From positions 1 through 36,287 of the forward strand of contig CAZIPE010000010.1 of the NCBI GenBank assembly GCA_964541305.1: 36,287 bases of DNA. Reading direction: 5' to 3'. A program made the position numbers and the translations under genes. A model generated the notes under the pieces. The model was not told the DNA's origin and made no database searches. It saw only the letters and a program-made list of their open reading frames with translations. The DNA is from CAZIPE01 sp964541305. GTDB lineage: Bacteria > Patescibacteriota > Saccharimonadia > Saccharimonadales > UBA7683. Below are positions 14,461 through 22,688 of this stretch, one piece after another (the stretch's first letter is position 1; the number at the start of each line of letters is the position of its first letter).

Positions 14461-16014
14461 TTAGGCGCTACTGTTGGCAAATTCACCGACAACGGCCAGT
14501 AGCTCATCACCATATCTTTCTAGTTTCGCAGGCCCCATACCTGATAGCCCATGTAGTTCTTTTTTTGAAGTAGGCATTTTCTGGGCAACAGATTCCAGCA
14601 AGCTATCGTGGGCAATAATATACGCAGGTACGCTATCTTTCTGCGCTCGCGCATAACGCCATTTCTTCAAACGATTAAACAACTTTATATCATACGTTTT
14701 TGGCGCACCCCCACTTGGTGATGAAGCGGTCTTTTTTTCTTTTTTTGCCAGCACGTAATCTTCAGTTGTATCTGCAAGACTACTGGAGGCTGACTTTAAA
14801 TTACTATCAAATTCATAAATATCAGGATGTAGCTCAAGCGCCATAGCATTCATGCCGTTGAGATATACTCCCTCAATCGAACGAACCCGTGAGAGCGCTA
14901 CGTAACCCATTCCAGGCGTAAACGATCGACTCAGATCTATCTCGGCTGAATCGAGACTCATCCCCTGGCTTTTATGAATAGTAATTGCCCACGCCAGACG
15001 AAGCGGCAATTGCGCTGCTTCAGCTCGTTTTTTGCCATCTTCTTCCAGCACCCAACTATACGGCTCCACGGTGATGATACGCCCAGAACCAAGCAACTGA
15101 ACAAGTGGTGAGTCATCTTTAAAATCAACAACTACACCGCGCGTACCGTTAACATACCCTTCGCTAAAATTGTTAGCCACAAACATAACTTCTGCGCCAA
15201 CTTTAAGTTCAAGAATTTCCGGCGAAAGCAGACTTCGTGTTAACTGTTCTATCTTGGCTGAGCTACCTTTTGTCAGCATAGTAAACACCTTGGTATCTGT
15301 AGTAAGTTCGTGTAACTTCTGTTGATTGATTGATTCAACGTCAACATTATGGGCGTACAACCGCGTAACTGCCTGGTTCTGTTCAGGCTGTTCACCTAAC
15401 CGCTGAGCCAGAATATCGTGATGAATTTCTTCTACCTCCCCATCGCGCATTGCTTGCAGAACTTCGAGCAGACCTCCACCGGTTTGACGATGCTGTTCAG
15501 TCAAATAACAAATTTTAGGATTCAACTCCTCCCATGCATCACTCAAATGTGCAAAATCAATCGCGTCTTCTCCGCGCGTCACCGGTGGCAGCTGAAAGAG
15601 ATCGCCCACCAAAATAACCTGCAAGCCTCCAAACGGTTCATCGCTTTCTCTGAGTAATTTACAGGCCTGATTAACCATATCGAGCCTCTTACCGTGAAGC
15701 ATTGAGACTTCATCAATCACCAATACATCGGTTGAGTTATACCGCTTACTCAGTCGATCATTGTCTCTCAGCCACACTTCATCACGCTCAGAAAGTTCAT
15801 CACGAATACCAAGCCCTGTCCATGAATGTATGGTTGTGCCTCCAATATGTGTCGCGGCGATTCCCGTGCTGGCCGTAACCGCTACATTTTTGCCTTCTTT
15901 TTTGGCGAGTGAAATAAACTTATTTAATACGTACGTCTTTCCCGCCCCGGGAGAACCCGTCAGAAAAACTGACTCCCCCGCCATCATCACCGAAAGTGCC
16001 TGTGCTTGCCTCAT
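14461..16014 (-). CDS. PIF1-like superfamily 1B DNA helicase with C-terminal HRDC domain
   Basis: The 517-residue protein has Walker A GSPGAGKT (20-27), a PIF1-type motif Ia region TASTGIAATHIGGTTIHSW, Walker B VLVIDEVSML (D101, E102), VGDLFQLPPV (motif III), and the late motifs AWAITIHKSQGMSLDSAEID and GMGYVALSRVRS. PIF1 helicases unwind 5'-3', including G-quadruplexes and R-loops. Residues about 441-510 look like an HRDC domain (KKWRYARAQKDSVPAYIIAH, ending GLSGMGPAKLERYG), known from RecQ and RNase D and helping nucleic-acid binding. The ATG is fixed by a TATACT 6 nt upstream. Confidence 0.88.
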   Translation of the reverse strand: MRQAQALSVMMAGESVFLTGSPGAGKTYVLNKFISLAKKEGKNVAVTASTGIAATHIGGTTIHSWTGLGIRDELSERDEVWLRDNDRLSKRYNSTDVLVIDEVSMLHGKRLDMVNQACKLLRESDEPFGGLQVILVGDLFQLPPVTRGEDAIDFAHLSDAWEELNPKICYLTEQHRQTGGGLLEVLQAMRDGEVEEIHHDILAQRLGEQPEQNQAVTRLYAHNVDVESINQQKLHELTTDTKVFTMLTKGSSAKIEQLTRSLLSPEILELKVGAEVMFVANNFSEGYVNGTRGVVVDFKDDSPLVQLLGSGRIITVEPYSWVLEEDGKKRAEAAQLPLRLAWAITIHKSQGMSLDSAEIDLSRSFTPGMGYVALSRVRSIEGVYLNGMNAMALELHPDIYEFDSNLKSASSSLADTTEDYVLAKKEKKTASSPSGGAPKTYDIKLFNRLKKWRYARAQKDSVPAYIIAHDSLLESVAQKMPTSKKELHGLSGMGPAKLERYGDELLAVVGEFANSSA

Positions 16015-16020
16015 CCAAAC

Positions 16021-16029
16021 AGTATACCA
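16021..16029 (-). promoter_or_regulatory. Extended -10 promoter, leaderless helicase transcript
   Basis: TGG-TATACT on the minus strand, with exactly 6 nt (GTTTGG) before the ATG at 16014. Confidence 0.6.
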
Positions 16030-16065
16030 AGGTTTGTTGGCTCACACCGAGTTTAACACTTTAAT

Positions 16066-16488
16066 TTATACGCCGAACAAACCAACAACAAGACCCATCA
16101 CAAGAAATGTGACGAGTTCATGGCTAATATTTAGCAATGTCAGTTTTTTCCGTCTAGCTTCAAATGCATCATGTGTAATAAAACGTGCAGCCGTGAAACC
16201 AAGCCATGCCCAAAATGCAGTTGTCAGGGTGTCTTGCAAAAATGAGTTTCCAAAAAAACTGTTTGAGAGGTATGCCACATGAGCCAAAACATACGCTGTA
16301 ATTAAACTCACGACAAGCGTGATGGCGATCGGCCACATACCATTCTTTTCTAAATCTTTTTGCTTCAATCCGGCCAAACTCATCCATGCCTTACCAAACA
16401 CTTTTGGTGTATACCAAATTGATCCCACGACCATCGTCGAAAGCGCCGCCAGTACAACAGCTACGTAGTTAACCTCAACATTTCCCAT
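16066..16488 (-). CDS. DUF1761-like integral membrane protein
   Basis: The 140-residue protein has four predicted membrane spans (about 7-24, 52-72, 83-105, 120-138). WYTPKVFGKAWMSLAG after the first span and WAWLGFTAARFITHDAFE before the last resemble DUF1761 proteins, whose function is not known. A strong AGGAGGGG Shine-Dalgarno sits just before the ATG. It lies between the helicase and rnhA with gaps on both sides and is probably its own unit. Confidence 0.65.
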   Translation of the reverse strand: MGNVEVNYVAVVLAALSTMVVGSIWYTPKVFGKAWMSLAGLKQKDLEKNGMWPIAITLVVSLITAYVLAHVAYLSNSFFGNSFLQDTLTTAFWAWLGFTAARFITHDAFEARRKKLTLLNISHELVTFLVMGLVVGLFGV

Positions 16489-16574
16489 ATCCCCTCCTGT
16501 TCAAGTTTGTTGATACTACTTTTGTTATACGCTTCTGTTTATTGTTTGTCTAGCTTTGCACTAGCATATAAAGC

Positions 16575-16997
16575 TCAGATAGTTTTGTTAAGTTTTTTCT
16601 TCCGAGCTTCATTAGCCCAATGGTCAGCAAGTTCATTACCTTCATCTTCATTGTGGCCACGGACCCAAATCAGTTTTGCGTGCGAGGCTCGGTAAAGTGG
16701 GCAAACTTCTTGTACGATGTCGAGATTTTTAATTCCGCCCTTCTTCTGCCACCCGTTCTTTTCCCATGTAAGCGACCATTCCGTAATTATTTTAATCCAA
16801 AGCTCGCTGTCGGTATAAATCTCGCATGGCTCGCCTTCAGCGTCTTTTAATGCTGCAATAAGCGCCTTACCTTCCATTCGAATGTTGGTAGATTCTCTGT
16901 CACTTCCCACGATATGTGGCTTCATATCTTTAATGACCGCAAATCCGCCCGGACCCGGGTTCGGACTACAACTTCCGTCCGTATAGTAGATAATCAT
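16575..16997 (-). CDS. rnhA: Ribonuclease HI
   Basis: RNase HI cuts the RNA strand of RNA:DNA hybrids. The 140-residue protein has all catalytic residues: D7 (YTDGSC), E42 (MEGKAL), D63 (YTDSEL) and D125 (NELADHWA), with the helper His in VRGHNEDEGN (H115). The basic handle seen in E. coli is short. The ATG overlaps the stop of the DUF5652 gene by 4 nt, so the two are co-translated downstream of glyS. Confidence 0.93.
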   Translation of the reverse strand: MIIYYTDGSCSPNPGPGGFAVIKDMKPHIVGSDRESTNIRMEGKALIAALKDAEGEPCEIYTDSELWIKIITEWSLTWEKNGWQKKGGIKNLDIVQEVCPLYRASHAKLIWVRGHNEDEGNELADHWANEARKKKLNKTI

Positions 16998-17203
16998 GTT
17001 TGTTTACTTTTATTTTTATGCTCACCGAAGATAAAAATGTACGCAATCGGTAAAATCCCGAGTGTGTTTATGAGCAAGAGGACAATAAACCACGCTTTTT
17101 CATCATTATGCGCAGCCTTCCATAGCGCCCAACCCTTCCAGCCAAGCTCCCACACTATCAAAAACAGAAATGACCACCAGTACTGATTGATCCATTCTTC
17201 CAT
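16994..17203 (-). CDS. Small two-span membrane protein (DUF5652-like)
   Basis: The 69-residue protein has two hydrophobic segments (about 8-27 and 38-59) joined by a short charged loop WKAAHNDEKAW, followed by a basic tail. This matches small DUF5652 proteins common in CPR genomes; function unknown. AAGGAGA is placed about 8 nt before the ATG. It sits between glyS (12-nt gap) and rnhA (4-nt overlap). Confidence 0.6.
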   Translation of the reverse strand: MEEWINQYWWSFLFLIVWELGWKGWALWKAAHNDEKAWFIVLLLINTLGILPIAYIFIFGEHKNKSKQT

Positions 17204-17215
17204 AGCGAAATCTCC

Positions 17216-18550
17216 TTATATTAAACTAGCGATCTTAACTCGTTTTTGTTCAGTAGTGTCCCTGTCTCTGACCGTAACACTATCATCTTCGAGCGAATCG
17301 AAATCAACCACAATACACTCTGGTGTCCCAATTTCATCTTGGCGTCGATAGCGTTTACCAATATTACCGTTATCGTCCCACATAACATTACCGTATTTTT
17401 TCTTTAGTGCCGAGTAAACTTCTCTCGCCTTTTCTACCAACTCTGGCTTATTCTTGATTAGAGGAGAAACCGCGTATCTATATGGCGCAAGTTCTGTCTT
17501 TAGTTTCAATACCACTCGCTTATCACCATTTATTTCTTCCTCATGATAGGCATTTGTCATAACAGCAATAAACATCCTACCAACTCCAACCGAACTTTCA
17601 ATGACGAACGGTGTAAACCGCTCGCGAGTTGATTCCTCAAAGTACTGTAAGTCTTTTCCGCTAGCTTTCTGATGATTCGAAAGGTCAAAGTCGGTTCGAT
17701 TATGAGTACCCCATAACTCTTTGAAACCCTGGGGAAAGTTGAAATATATATCATGTGCCGCCGAGGCGTAATGTGCACGCTCATTCTCTTCGTGCTCGTG
17801 CCACTGGAGATTACTCTCATCTATGCCCAGTCGCTCAATTAGGAACTTCCAAGCGAAGTCACGCCATGTTTCATACGTTTTATCTTGTTCTTCTGGCTTT
17901 ATAAAATACTGCATTTCCATTTGTTCAAGTTCGCGTACTCTGAAGATAAAGTCTCGTGGCGAAATTTCGTTACGAAAAGCCTTACCTATCTGAGCAACTC
18001 CAAACGGAAGTTTTGCACGCATAGTTTCACGAACATTTTCATAATTAGTAAAAATTGGGCCAGCCGTTTCCGGGCGCAAGTACGCTACGCTCGATTCATC
18101 CTCAACAGGACCAACCCAGGTTTTCATCATCATATTGTATTTCCGAGGTTTGGTGAGCGTTTTTTTACCACATGTTGGGCATGCCTTGCCTTCAAGCAAA
18201 GTCGTAAGTTCGTTCAAGTCAGTTGAATCGGTATCTGCCAGGTGATCCGCCCGGTGTCTCGCTCCACAGGTTTTACAATCGACAAGCGGATCGGTGAAGC
18301 CGGCAACATGACCACTCGCTTCCCATAATTTTGGGTTTTGAATTATTGCACTATCCAGCCCAAAGATATTATCGCTCTCTGTTACGACAGCCCTCCACCA
18401 CTCTGCTTTAATTTTGTTTATTAGTTCAACGCCCAATGGACCGTAATCCCAAAAACCAGCTAAGCCGCCGTATATTTCACTTGCTTGAAATACAAATCCC
18501 CGACGCTTACATAGCGAAACTATATCCTCTAAACTTACCTCTTTGTTCAT
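17216..18550 (-). CDS. glyS: Glycyl-tRNA synthetase (homodimeric type)
   Basis: This class II enzyme charges tRNA-Gly. The 444-residue protein starts with EDIVSLCKRRGFVFQASEIYGG followed by GFWDYGPLGVEL, characteristic of the eukaryote-like homodimeric GlyRS rather than the alpha2-beta2 type. It contains a possible zinc site (CKTCG and CPTCGKKT, about residues 90-140), motif 2 around FRNEISPRDFIFRVREFEQ-like sequence, and motif 3 in ESSVGVGRMF. The C-terminal anticodon-binding domain ends the protein. The ATG at 18550 is chosen because a TATAAT ends 6 nt upstream of it; a longer frame to 18601 would include the promoter. Confidence 0.94.
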   Translation of the reverse strand: MNKEVSLEDIVSLCKRRGFVFQASEIYGGLAGFWDYGPLGVELINKIKAEWWRAVVTESDNIFGLDSAIIQNPKLWEASGHVAGFTDPLVDCKTCGARHRADHLADTDSTDLNELTTLLEGKACPTCGKKTLTKPRKYNMMMKTWVGPVEDESSVAYLRPETAGPIFTNYENVRETMRAKLPFGVAQIGKAFRNEISPRDFIFRVRELEQMEMQYFIKPEEQDKTYETWRDFAWKFLIERLGIDESNLQWHEHEENERAHYASAAHDIYFNFPQGFKELWGTHNRTDFDLSNHQKASGKDLQYFEESTRERFTPFVIESSVGVGRMFIAVMTNAYHEEEINGDKRVVLKLKTELAPYRYAVSPLIKNKPELVEKAREVYSALKKKYGNVMWDDNGNIGKRYRRQDEIGTPECIVVDFDSLEDDSVTVRDRDTTEQKRVKIASLI

Positions 18551-18556
18551 GCCAGT

Positions 18557-18565
18557 ATTATACCA
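18557..18565 (-). promoter_or_regulatory. Extended -10 promoter, leaderless glyS transcript
   Basis: TGG-TATAAT on the minus strand (TATAAT 18557-18562), with exactly 6 nt (ACTGGC) before the ATG. No SD sequence could fit in such a transcript. Confidence 0.65.
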
Positions 18566-18656
18566 GAAATATCCTCTATATTCGTTTGCGGGTATTCTCA
18601 ACGATTGTCATTTTGAATTCATACAATACTTACAGCTAGTATTTATTTTATAGCGA

Positions 18657-19313
18657 TTACTCAGTGGTTTTTTCGTCAGATGACGGAATGTGATATTTAC
18701 GGGTTAGCTCAAGAATATCTTCAACCGTGTTGTGTGCTTTTTCATATACTGGAACAAACAAGCTTTCGTCAGGGTTGATGTCTGGAATCATTTTACCAAC
18801 TGGTGCAATCACGTTTCTCTGATCACTAACGTTAAATGTGCCGAGAGCAACTGATGTCGAAAGCGCATAGTGACCACAAACACGTTGTACTATATTTCCT
18901 TGTTTCAGGTGATTCATGTTATTTGAAAAGTCCTTCCACCCGAAATGGCCGCCGTCATCTGTCCAAAAATCACCAATGCTACCGTGACCAATGAGAACCA
19001 GGTCTGACACCTCTTTATCACGTAAATGCATCTCAAGGTCTAATGAATTTGATTTTCTTACAACCTCAACTTTTTCATGCATAGGCTGACTTTTTTCTGC
19101 CAACATGTCTGCCTCTTCGTGAAATGCTTTTTTCTGATCTTCTTCACTTACGCCACTATTCCAGTCAGCGCGTCCGGCTACTACAATCACTAGCTTGCCA
19201 GCACCTCTTGCAACACTCAGTTTATTCTTTTGCAGCAGTTCTTCTCGAGCATCTACTGCTTTTTTGACATTTTTTTCGAATCTTTTTTGGGATCTTTCTT
19301 TTCCTGACTTCAT
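18657..19313 (-). CDS. Unknown protein with a His-Gly-His-less caspase-like His/Cys pair (hypothetical)
   Basis: The 218-residue soluble protein has a charged, helical N-terminus (about 1-35), then a beta strand KLVIVVAGRAD. Residues LVLIGHGSIGDFW (H110) are followed 36 residues later by NIVQRVCGHYA (C146). A strand ending in HG and a later strand ending in Cys is the arrangement of the catalytic pair in clan CD (caspase/CHAT-like) peptidases. The rest of the fold cannot be judged by eye, so function is not assigned. The start at 19313 is fixed by a perfect promoter; an in-frame TTG at 19349 is actually inside the -35 box. It stands alone between recO and glyS. Confidence 0.6.
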   Translation of the reverse strand: MKSGKERSQKRFEKNVKKAVDAREELLQKNKLSVARGAGKLVIVVAGRADWNSGVSEEDQKKAFHEEADMLAEKSQPMHEKVEVVRKSNSLDLEMHLRDKEVSDLVLIGHGSIGDFWTDDGGHFGWKDFSNNMNHLKQGNIVQRVCGHYALSTSVALGTFNVSDQRNVIAPVGKMIPDINPDESLFVPVYEKAHNTVEDILELTRKYHIPSSDEKTTE

Positions 19314-19320
19314 ATGTTTT

Positions 19321-19349
19321 ATTATAGCTGATATTTTGTTATTTGTCAA
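19321..19349 (-). promoter_or_regulatory. Full-consensus promoter for the 18657-19313 gene
   Basis: TTGACA (19344-19349) and TATAAT (19321-19326), 17 nt apart, both match the sigma-70 consensus exactly. The ATG follows 7 nt after the -10 box, so the message should have at most a one-base leader. Confidence 0.8.
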
Positions 19350-19369
19350 CTTTGTACATGTAGTCGCGT

Positions 19370-20044
19370 TTATCTGTTAGCTAACTGTTTAAATAGTGGC
19401 TGAAGTGTTTCACTTAGCTCGCCTACCTGTTTTACCTGCTTTAATACCACTACTGGCTGGGAAAGACACAATCGTAAGAGTTTGATATGGTCCGAACGAT
19501 ATTGACCACCACTATTGGGCGAGAAGCACATATGTTCAGCCGAAAACGTATAGAGAGTGTCGTCGACTAAGTTCTTACCATTTTGATCTGTTTTTAAGTT
19601 GACACCATGCCCGAGAAGACGAAGAATCCGAACATAAAACCAAAGTTCAACCGCAGTAAGGGGCGTTGTACTGTCTGACAGGCCCTCAAGCGTCATCTTC
19701 AAAATCTCGTAGTAGTCACGCTCGGCGTCATCTTCAATTACTTTATCTATCAGCTTCATCGCTTCGTAGCCAAACATCATTCGCTGTAAATCACCAACAA
19801 TACCATCCCAGTGCACATTTAAACGCGTACTGATAATTGTGGCCAGATCACTTTTACCTTCTATAAACGTAACCGTACTCTCTGAAAAGAGTTCTATTCC
19901 GCCTGCCAGCTTACTTTTTGAACGGCGCACACCTTTTACAATCGCTCTGAGTTTTCCGGTTGGCGTAAGAAACGTAACAATTCTATCGGCTTCTCCATAG
20001 TTTGTGCGACGTAAAATGATGGCTGGTGTAGTAATCTGCCTCAT
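19370..20044 (-). CDS. recO: DNA repair protein RecO
   Basis: RecO works with RecR to load RecA on SSB-coated DNA. The 224-residue protein starts with the OB-fold signature TPAIILRRTNYGEADRIVTF and TPTGKLRAIVKGVRRSKSKL, then has the helical domain with LWFYVRILRLLGHGVNL. The CxxC zinc motif of some RecO proteins is not present; only one Cys (MCFSPNSGG) lies at that place. The ATG overlaps the stop of the receiver gene by 4 nt, making a kinase-receiver-recO operon. Confidence 0.88.
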   Translation of the reverse strand: MRQITTPAIILRRTNYGEADRIVTFLTPTGKLRAIVKGVRRSKSKLAGGIELFSESTVTFIEGKSDLATIISTRLNVHWDGIVGDLQRMMFGYEAMKLIDKVIEDDAERDYYEILKMTLEGLSDSTTPLTAVELWFYVRILRLLGHGVNLKTDQNGKNLVDDTLYTFSAEHMCFSPNSGGQYRSDHIKLLRLCLSQPVVVLKQVKQVGELSETLQPLFKQLANR

Positions 20045-20439
20045 ACGCTCACACTCTCGGTGAGAATTTCTTGGATGTACTCCGCAACCTCACCGGGTTT
20101 ATATGCTGGTTTATAGAGGTACTTTTTGATGCCGTAGTGGTGCCAGCGTTCTTTTTTCAGAGCAAAATCCCGCTCATGCACTGCGCTGAGAACCATAACC
20201 GGAATACGTGAACTATCTTCGTAAGACGCAATTTCATGGAGTAACTCTATCCCATTATGCTCAGGAAGAAACATATCGAGAACAATCAGGTCGATTTTGT
20301 GTGAATCAATGGCATCGAGCGCTTCTTCAGCAGATGAAACGAGCACTAACTCAGTTGATTCACGCTTCGTAATCGCGTCACTATACAGCTCCTTGAGCCA
20401 CACATCATCCTCAACTAAAAGCACTTTCTGTCTGTTCAT
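20041..20439 (-). CDS. Single-domain response regulator (CheY-like receiver)
   Basis: The 132-residue protein is one receiver domain: acidic pocket E10-D11-D12, phospho-acceptor D55 in LIVLDMFLPEHNG, S85 in VLSA, and conserved K110 in YLYKPAYKPGE. No output domain follows, so it must act by protein contact. It overlaps the kinase gene upstream and recO downstream by 4 nt each, making the kinase its likely partner. Confidence 0.88.
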   Translation of the reverse strand: MNRQKVLLVEDDVWLKELYSDAITKRESTELVLVSSAEEALDAIDSHKIDLIVLDMFLPEHNGIELLHEIASYEDSSRIPVMVLSAVHERDFALKKERWHHYGIKKYLYKPAYKPGEVAEYIQEILTESVSV

Positions 20440-21164
20440 TCAAATAAACCCATTTGGCGAGAAATTGGCAGATTCACCAAAAAACTCGAACCATTCTTAC
20501 GACGCGTGAGCTCAAGCTGACCATTCATTGCCTCAGTTAACTGCTTAGCGATATACAAGCCCAGACCGGTGCTGCTTGCCCACTGTGGCACACTGTGGTG
20601 AGCCTTTCCGAACTGAGCAAATATTCGCTTCATATCACTGCGCTTAACTCCCACTCCATAGTCTTTGACCACCAACTGGGCATGGTTGCCCCGCATGCGT
20701 GTCTCGAGTTCAATAGTCTGTTCAGGCTTAGTATATTTGATAGCATTATCGAGCAGATTAAATAGGACCGCGTGCAAACAACCCTTGTCAGCTATCACGA
20801 GTGTCTTTCTACGACTCACTCGTACCGCAATGAGTTGCGCTTGCTTGCGAGCATGAGGCTCAAGTTCGTGAGCCACCTCTTCCATAATAAGCAGTGGCGA
20901 AAGTGGCTCGAAGTGTAGCTCCAAAACACTCTGCTCAATCTCATAGCCACGGAGAATACTGTCTACTAAACTCAGTAGCCTGTCGCTCGAGAACTGAATT
21001 CTCTGCAAATACTGAGGGCTGTGAGAATCATTAAAATCGGGATCTTGTAGTTGGTATGCTAGGCCACTGATGAGGGTAAGTGGCGATTTCAGCTCATGCG
21101 CAACGCTGGCAATAAGCCGGCTCTGTGCTTCTGGTGAGCTTAAAAAATCAAGCGACGATGACAT
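20436..21164 (-). CDS. Soluble histidine kinase without a sensor domain
   Basis: The 242-residue protein contains only a HisKA dimerisation helix with H23 (SVAHELKSPLT) and a HATPase domain: N-box LFNLLDNAIKYT, G1 DYGVGV, F-region FAQFGKAH and G2 TGLGLYIAKQL. No membrane span or PAS/GAF domain is present, so any signal must come through a partner or a cytosolic cue. A TATAAT (21203-21208) and GAGGGG-like sequences precede the ATG. It is the first gene of the kinase-receiver-recO operon. Confidence 0.88.
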   Translation of the reverse strand: MSSSLDFLSSPEAQSRLIASVAHELKSPLTLISGLAYQLQDPDFNDSHSPQYLQRIQFSSDRLLSLVDSILRGYEIEQSVLELHFEPLSPLLIMEEVAHELEPHARKQAQLIAVRVSRRKTLVIADKGCLHAVLFNLLDNAIKYTKPEQTIELETRMRGNHAQLVVKDYGVGVKRSDMKRIFAQFGKAHHSVPQWASSTGLGLYIAKQLTEAMNGQLELTRRKNGSSFLVNLPISRQMGLFE

Positions 21165-21250
21165 GTTCCCCGTTTCCCCTCACATTTTGTTTCAACCCAC
21201 TCATTATAGCGGGGCATGAACCATAAAATCGAGAGACAAATAAAGATTAT

Positions 21251-21937
21251 TTACGGAACGAAGGTCAGTTTCTTGAGGACAGTGTTGTCGAAATCACCTC
21301 TGAATGTCTTGCTTTCAGTCCACACGCGTAGTGTTTTGTCTCGCAGTGGGAATACCACCATACTTCCCTCAAGATCTTTCTTAAAGAACCCATCGAGCCT
21401 CGTACCGTTAACACCCGACGCCTTTACTGATCGCGCCTTCAAGTCGCCCTTTTTCACCAGTGCATCGTACTCTCTCATCTCTGAGGCGAAATCGTTAGAA
21501 ACAACACTCATTCGAAGTGCGTGATTTACCCCATCGGACATCACGTAGCTAGGATGTGCATAAAAATTAATTTCTCCGTCACCCCGTCTCTCCACGTACC
21601 GACTCCATGTTTTGGCATGCGTTACCTTAACGCTTCCAAACTCTGGCGGGCTGGTATATGTTACGTTTGGAATCTTTTCTCTCTCGAAAAATTCTTTTTC
21701 CAACTCGGCTTTTTGGGCCGTCTTAGCCACCTCAACTGCTGAATCTATTTTTGGCTGGTTTGCATCACGCTGATCAACATACTTTGAATAGTACGAGGAT
21801 GCCATTATTCCGAACACAACGGTTACCACAACGGCGAGAACGAGCGGAATAATAAGTGGGTTGAAATACCCCTTCTGGTTGAGTTTACTTTTTGCGCCAT
21901 TAAACGTAAGCATTGATACTACTCTAACGGATGTCAT
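21251..21937 (-). CDS. Membrane-anchored protein of unknown function
   Basis: The 228-residue protein has a short N-terminus ending NQKGYFNPL, one span (about 29-48), a charged helical linker (about 50-85), and an extracytoplasmic beta-rich domain (about 90-228) with repeated V/T strands. The N-terminal NQKG-x-span pattern is frequent in small secreted or anchored Saccharibacteria proteins, but no family is recognised. The ATG at 21913 is an alternative start. It stands alone, with 86 nt to the kinase gene start on the right of its stop and 49 nt behind the methyltransferase. Confidence 0.55.
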   Translation of the reverse strand: MTSVRVVSMLTFNGAKSKLNQKGYFNPLIIPLVLAVVVTVVFGIMASSYYSKYVDQRDANQPKIDSAVEVAKTAQKAELEKEFFEREKIPNVTYTSPPEFGSVKVTHAKTWSRYVERRGDGEINFYAHPSYVMSDGVNHALRMSVVSNDFASEMREYDALVKKGDLKARSVKASGVNGTRLDGFFKKDLEGSMVVFPLRDKTLRVWTESKTFRGDFDNTVLKKLTFVP

Positions 21938-21986
21938 GTGTATTTGTAAATAGCTAGCTACATAGTAATATAAAACAAGTGTGTCA

Positions 21987-22472
21987 TTAGTAGCGATAAA
22001 GAGTCATCGGCCCAACTTCTTTTACCGCTTTTTTACCTTGAATTTTGAACGTATAACTCAGTAGTTTTGTTCCTTTTACTGCTTCGTTCTTCATCTTCGC
22101 GTCTAATTTCTCCATAAACTGATCTAGTAAAAATACATACACGCCCTTCGTCTCGTGTGGTAGAGGAACATGCCAATAGTTTCTCATGCTCACGTGTACA
22201 TTTTTACGATAACGCCGTGTTCTAATCCACGCAACCACAAATATCAGCGGATTTAGCTCGTAGCCATAGCATTCCAGGCCACGCTTAGCACCATATACAA
22301 GCATGGCTCCATCACCGCAGCCCAAATCGACAAATACCTCGCCTTTTTTTAGGTTCAGCATGTCGAATGCCTCTTCGGCTTGTTTTTTTCTAGTTGGTAA
22401 ATATGGGGCGCCCGCCAAAAGCACTATCGCAAATGGCAAGAAAAACAGAAATAGAAGCACCCAAATAGCCAT
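21987..22472 (-). CDS. Membrane-anchored class I SAM-dependent methyltransferase
   Basis: The 161-residue protein has an N-terminal membrane span (about 3-22), then a Rossmann methyltransferase core: motif I FVDLGCGDGAMLVYGAKRG, the acidic motif II strand CYGYELNPLIF, and a strand VYVFLLDQFMEKL. It is short and lacks the last strands of larger enzymes. The substrate is unknown; proteins with this plan are common in CPR genomes. It begins 3 nt after xseB and is probably co-transcribed with exonuclease VII. Confidence 0.7.
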   Translation of the reverse strand: MAIWVLLFLFFLPFAIVLLAGAPYLPTRKKQAEEAFDMLNLKKGEVFVDLGCGDGAMLVYGAKRGLECYGYELNPLIFVVAWIRTRRYRKNVHVSMRNYWHVPLPHETKGVYVFLLDQFMEKLDAKMKNEAVKGTKLLSYTFKIQGKKAVKEVGPMTLYRY

Positions 22473-22475
22473 ACC

Positions 22476-22688
22476 TTATGTGGTAAATTTCTTTTTTATG
22501 ACTTCTATTTTATTACGAGCGCTCACTAGTTCATCCTCAAGTTCTGAACTTAGCTTCTGGGCATACTCATATTTGCTAACGGCATCTTCAAGTGTCACCT
22601 CGTCAGATTCGAACCACGTAAGCAACTCTTCTAGCTCGAGAAGTTTTTCTTGAAAACTCTTTGTGGCGTGTTTATTGTTTTTCGTCAA
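22476..22688 (-). CDS. xseB: Exodeoxyribonuclease VII small subunit
   Basis: XseB binds several-fold to XseA to form the single-strand nuclease ExoVII. The 70-residue protein has the family pattern SFQEKLLELEELLTWFES followed by LEDAVSKYEYAQKL. The start is a TTG, supported by a GGAG 6-7 nt upstream (CTAGGAGCAACAG before TTG), and overlaps xseA by 17 nt. Confidence 0.88.
   Translation of the reverse strand: MTKNNKHATKSFQEKLLELEELLTWFESDEVTLEDAVSKYEYAQKLSSELEDELVSARNKIEVIKKKFTT

Noticed and set aside
15761..16282. 173-codon plus-strand frame
   Set aside because: It is antisense to the PIF1 helicase and DUF1761 genes, which have clear motifs; this frame has none.
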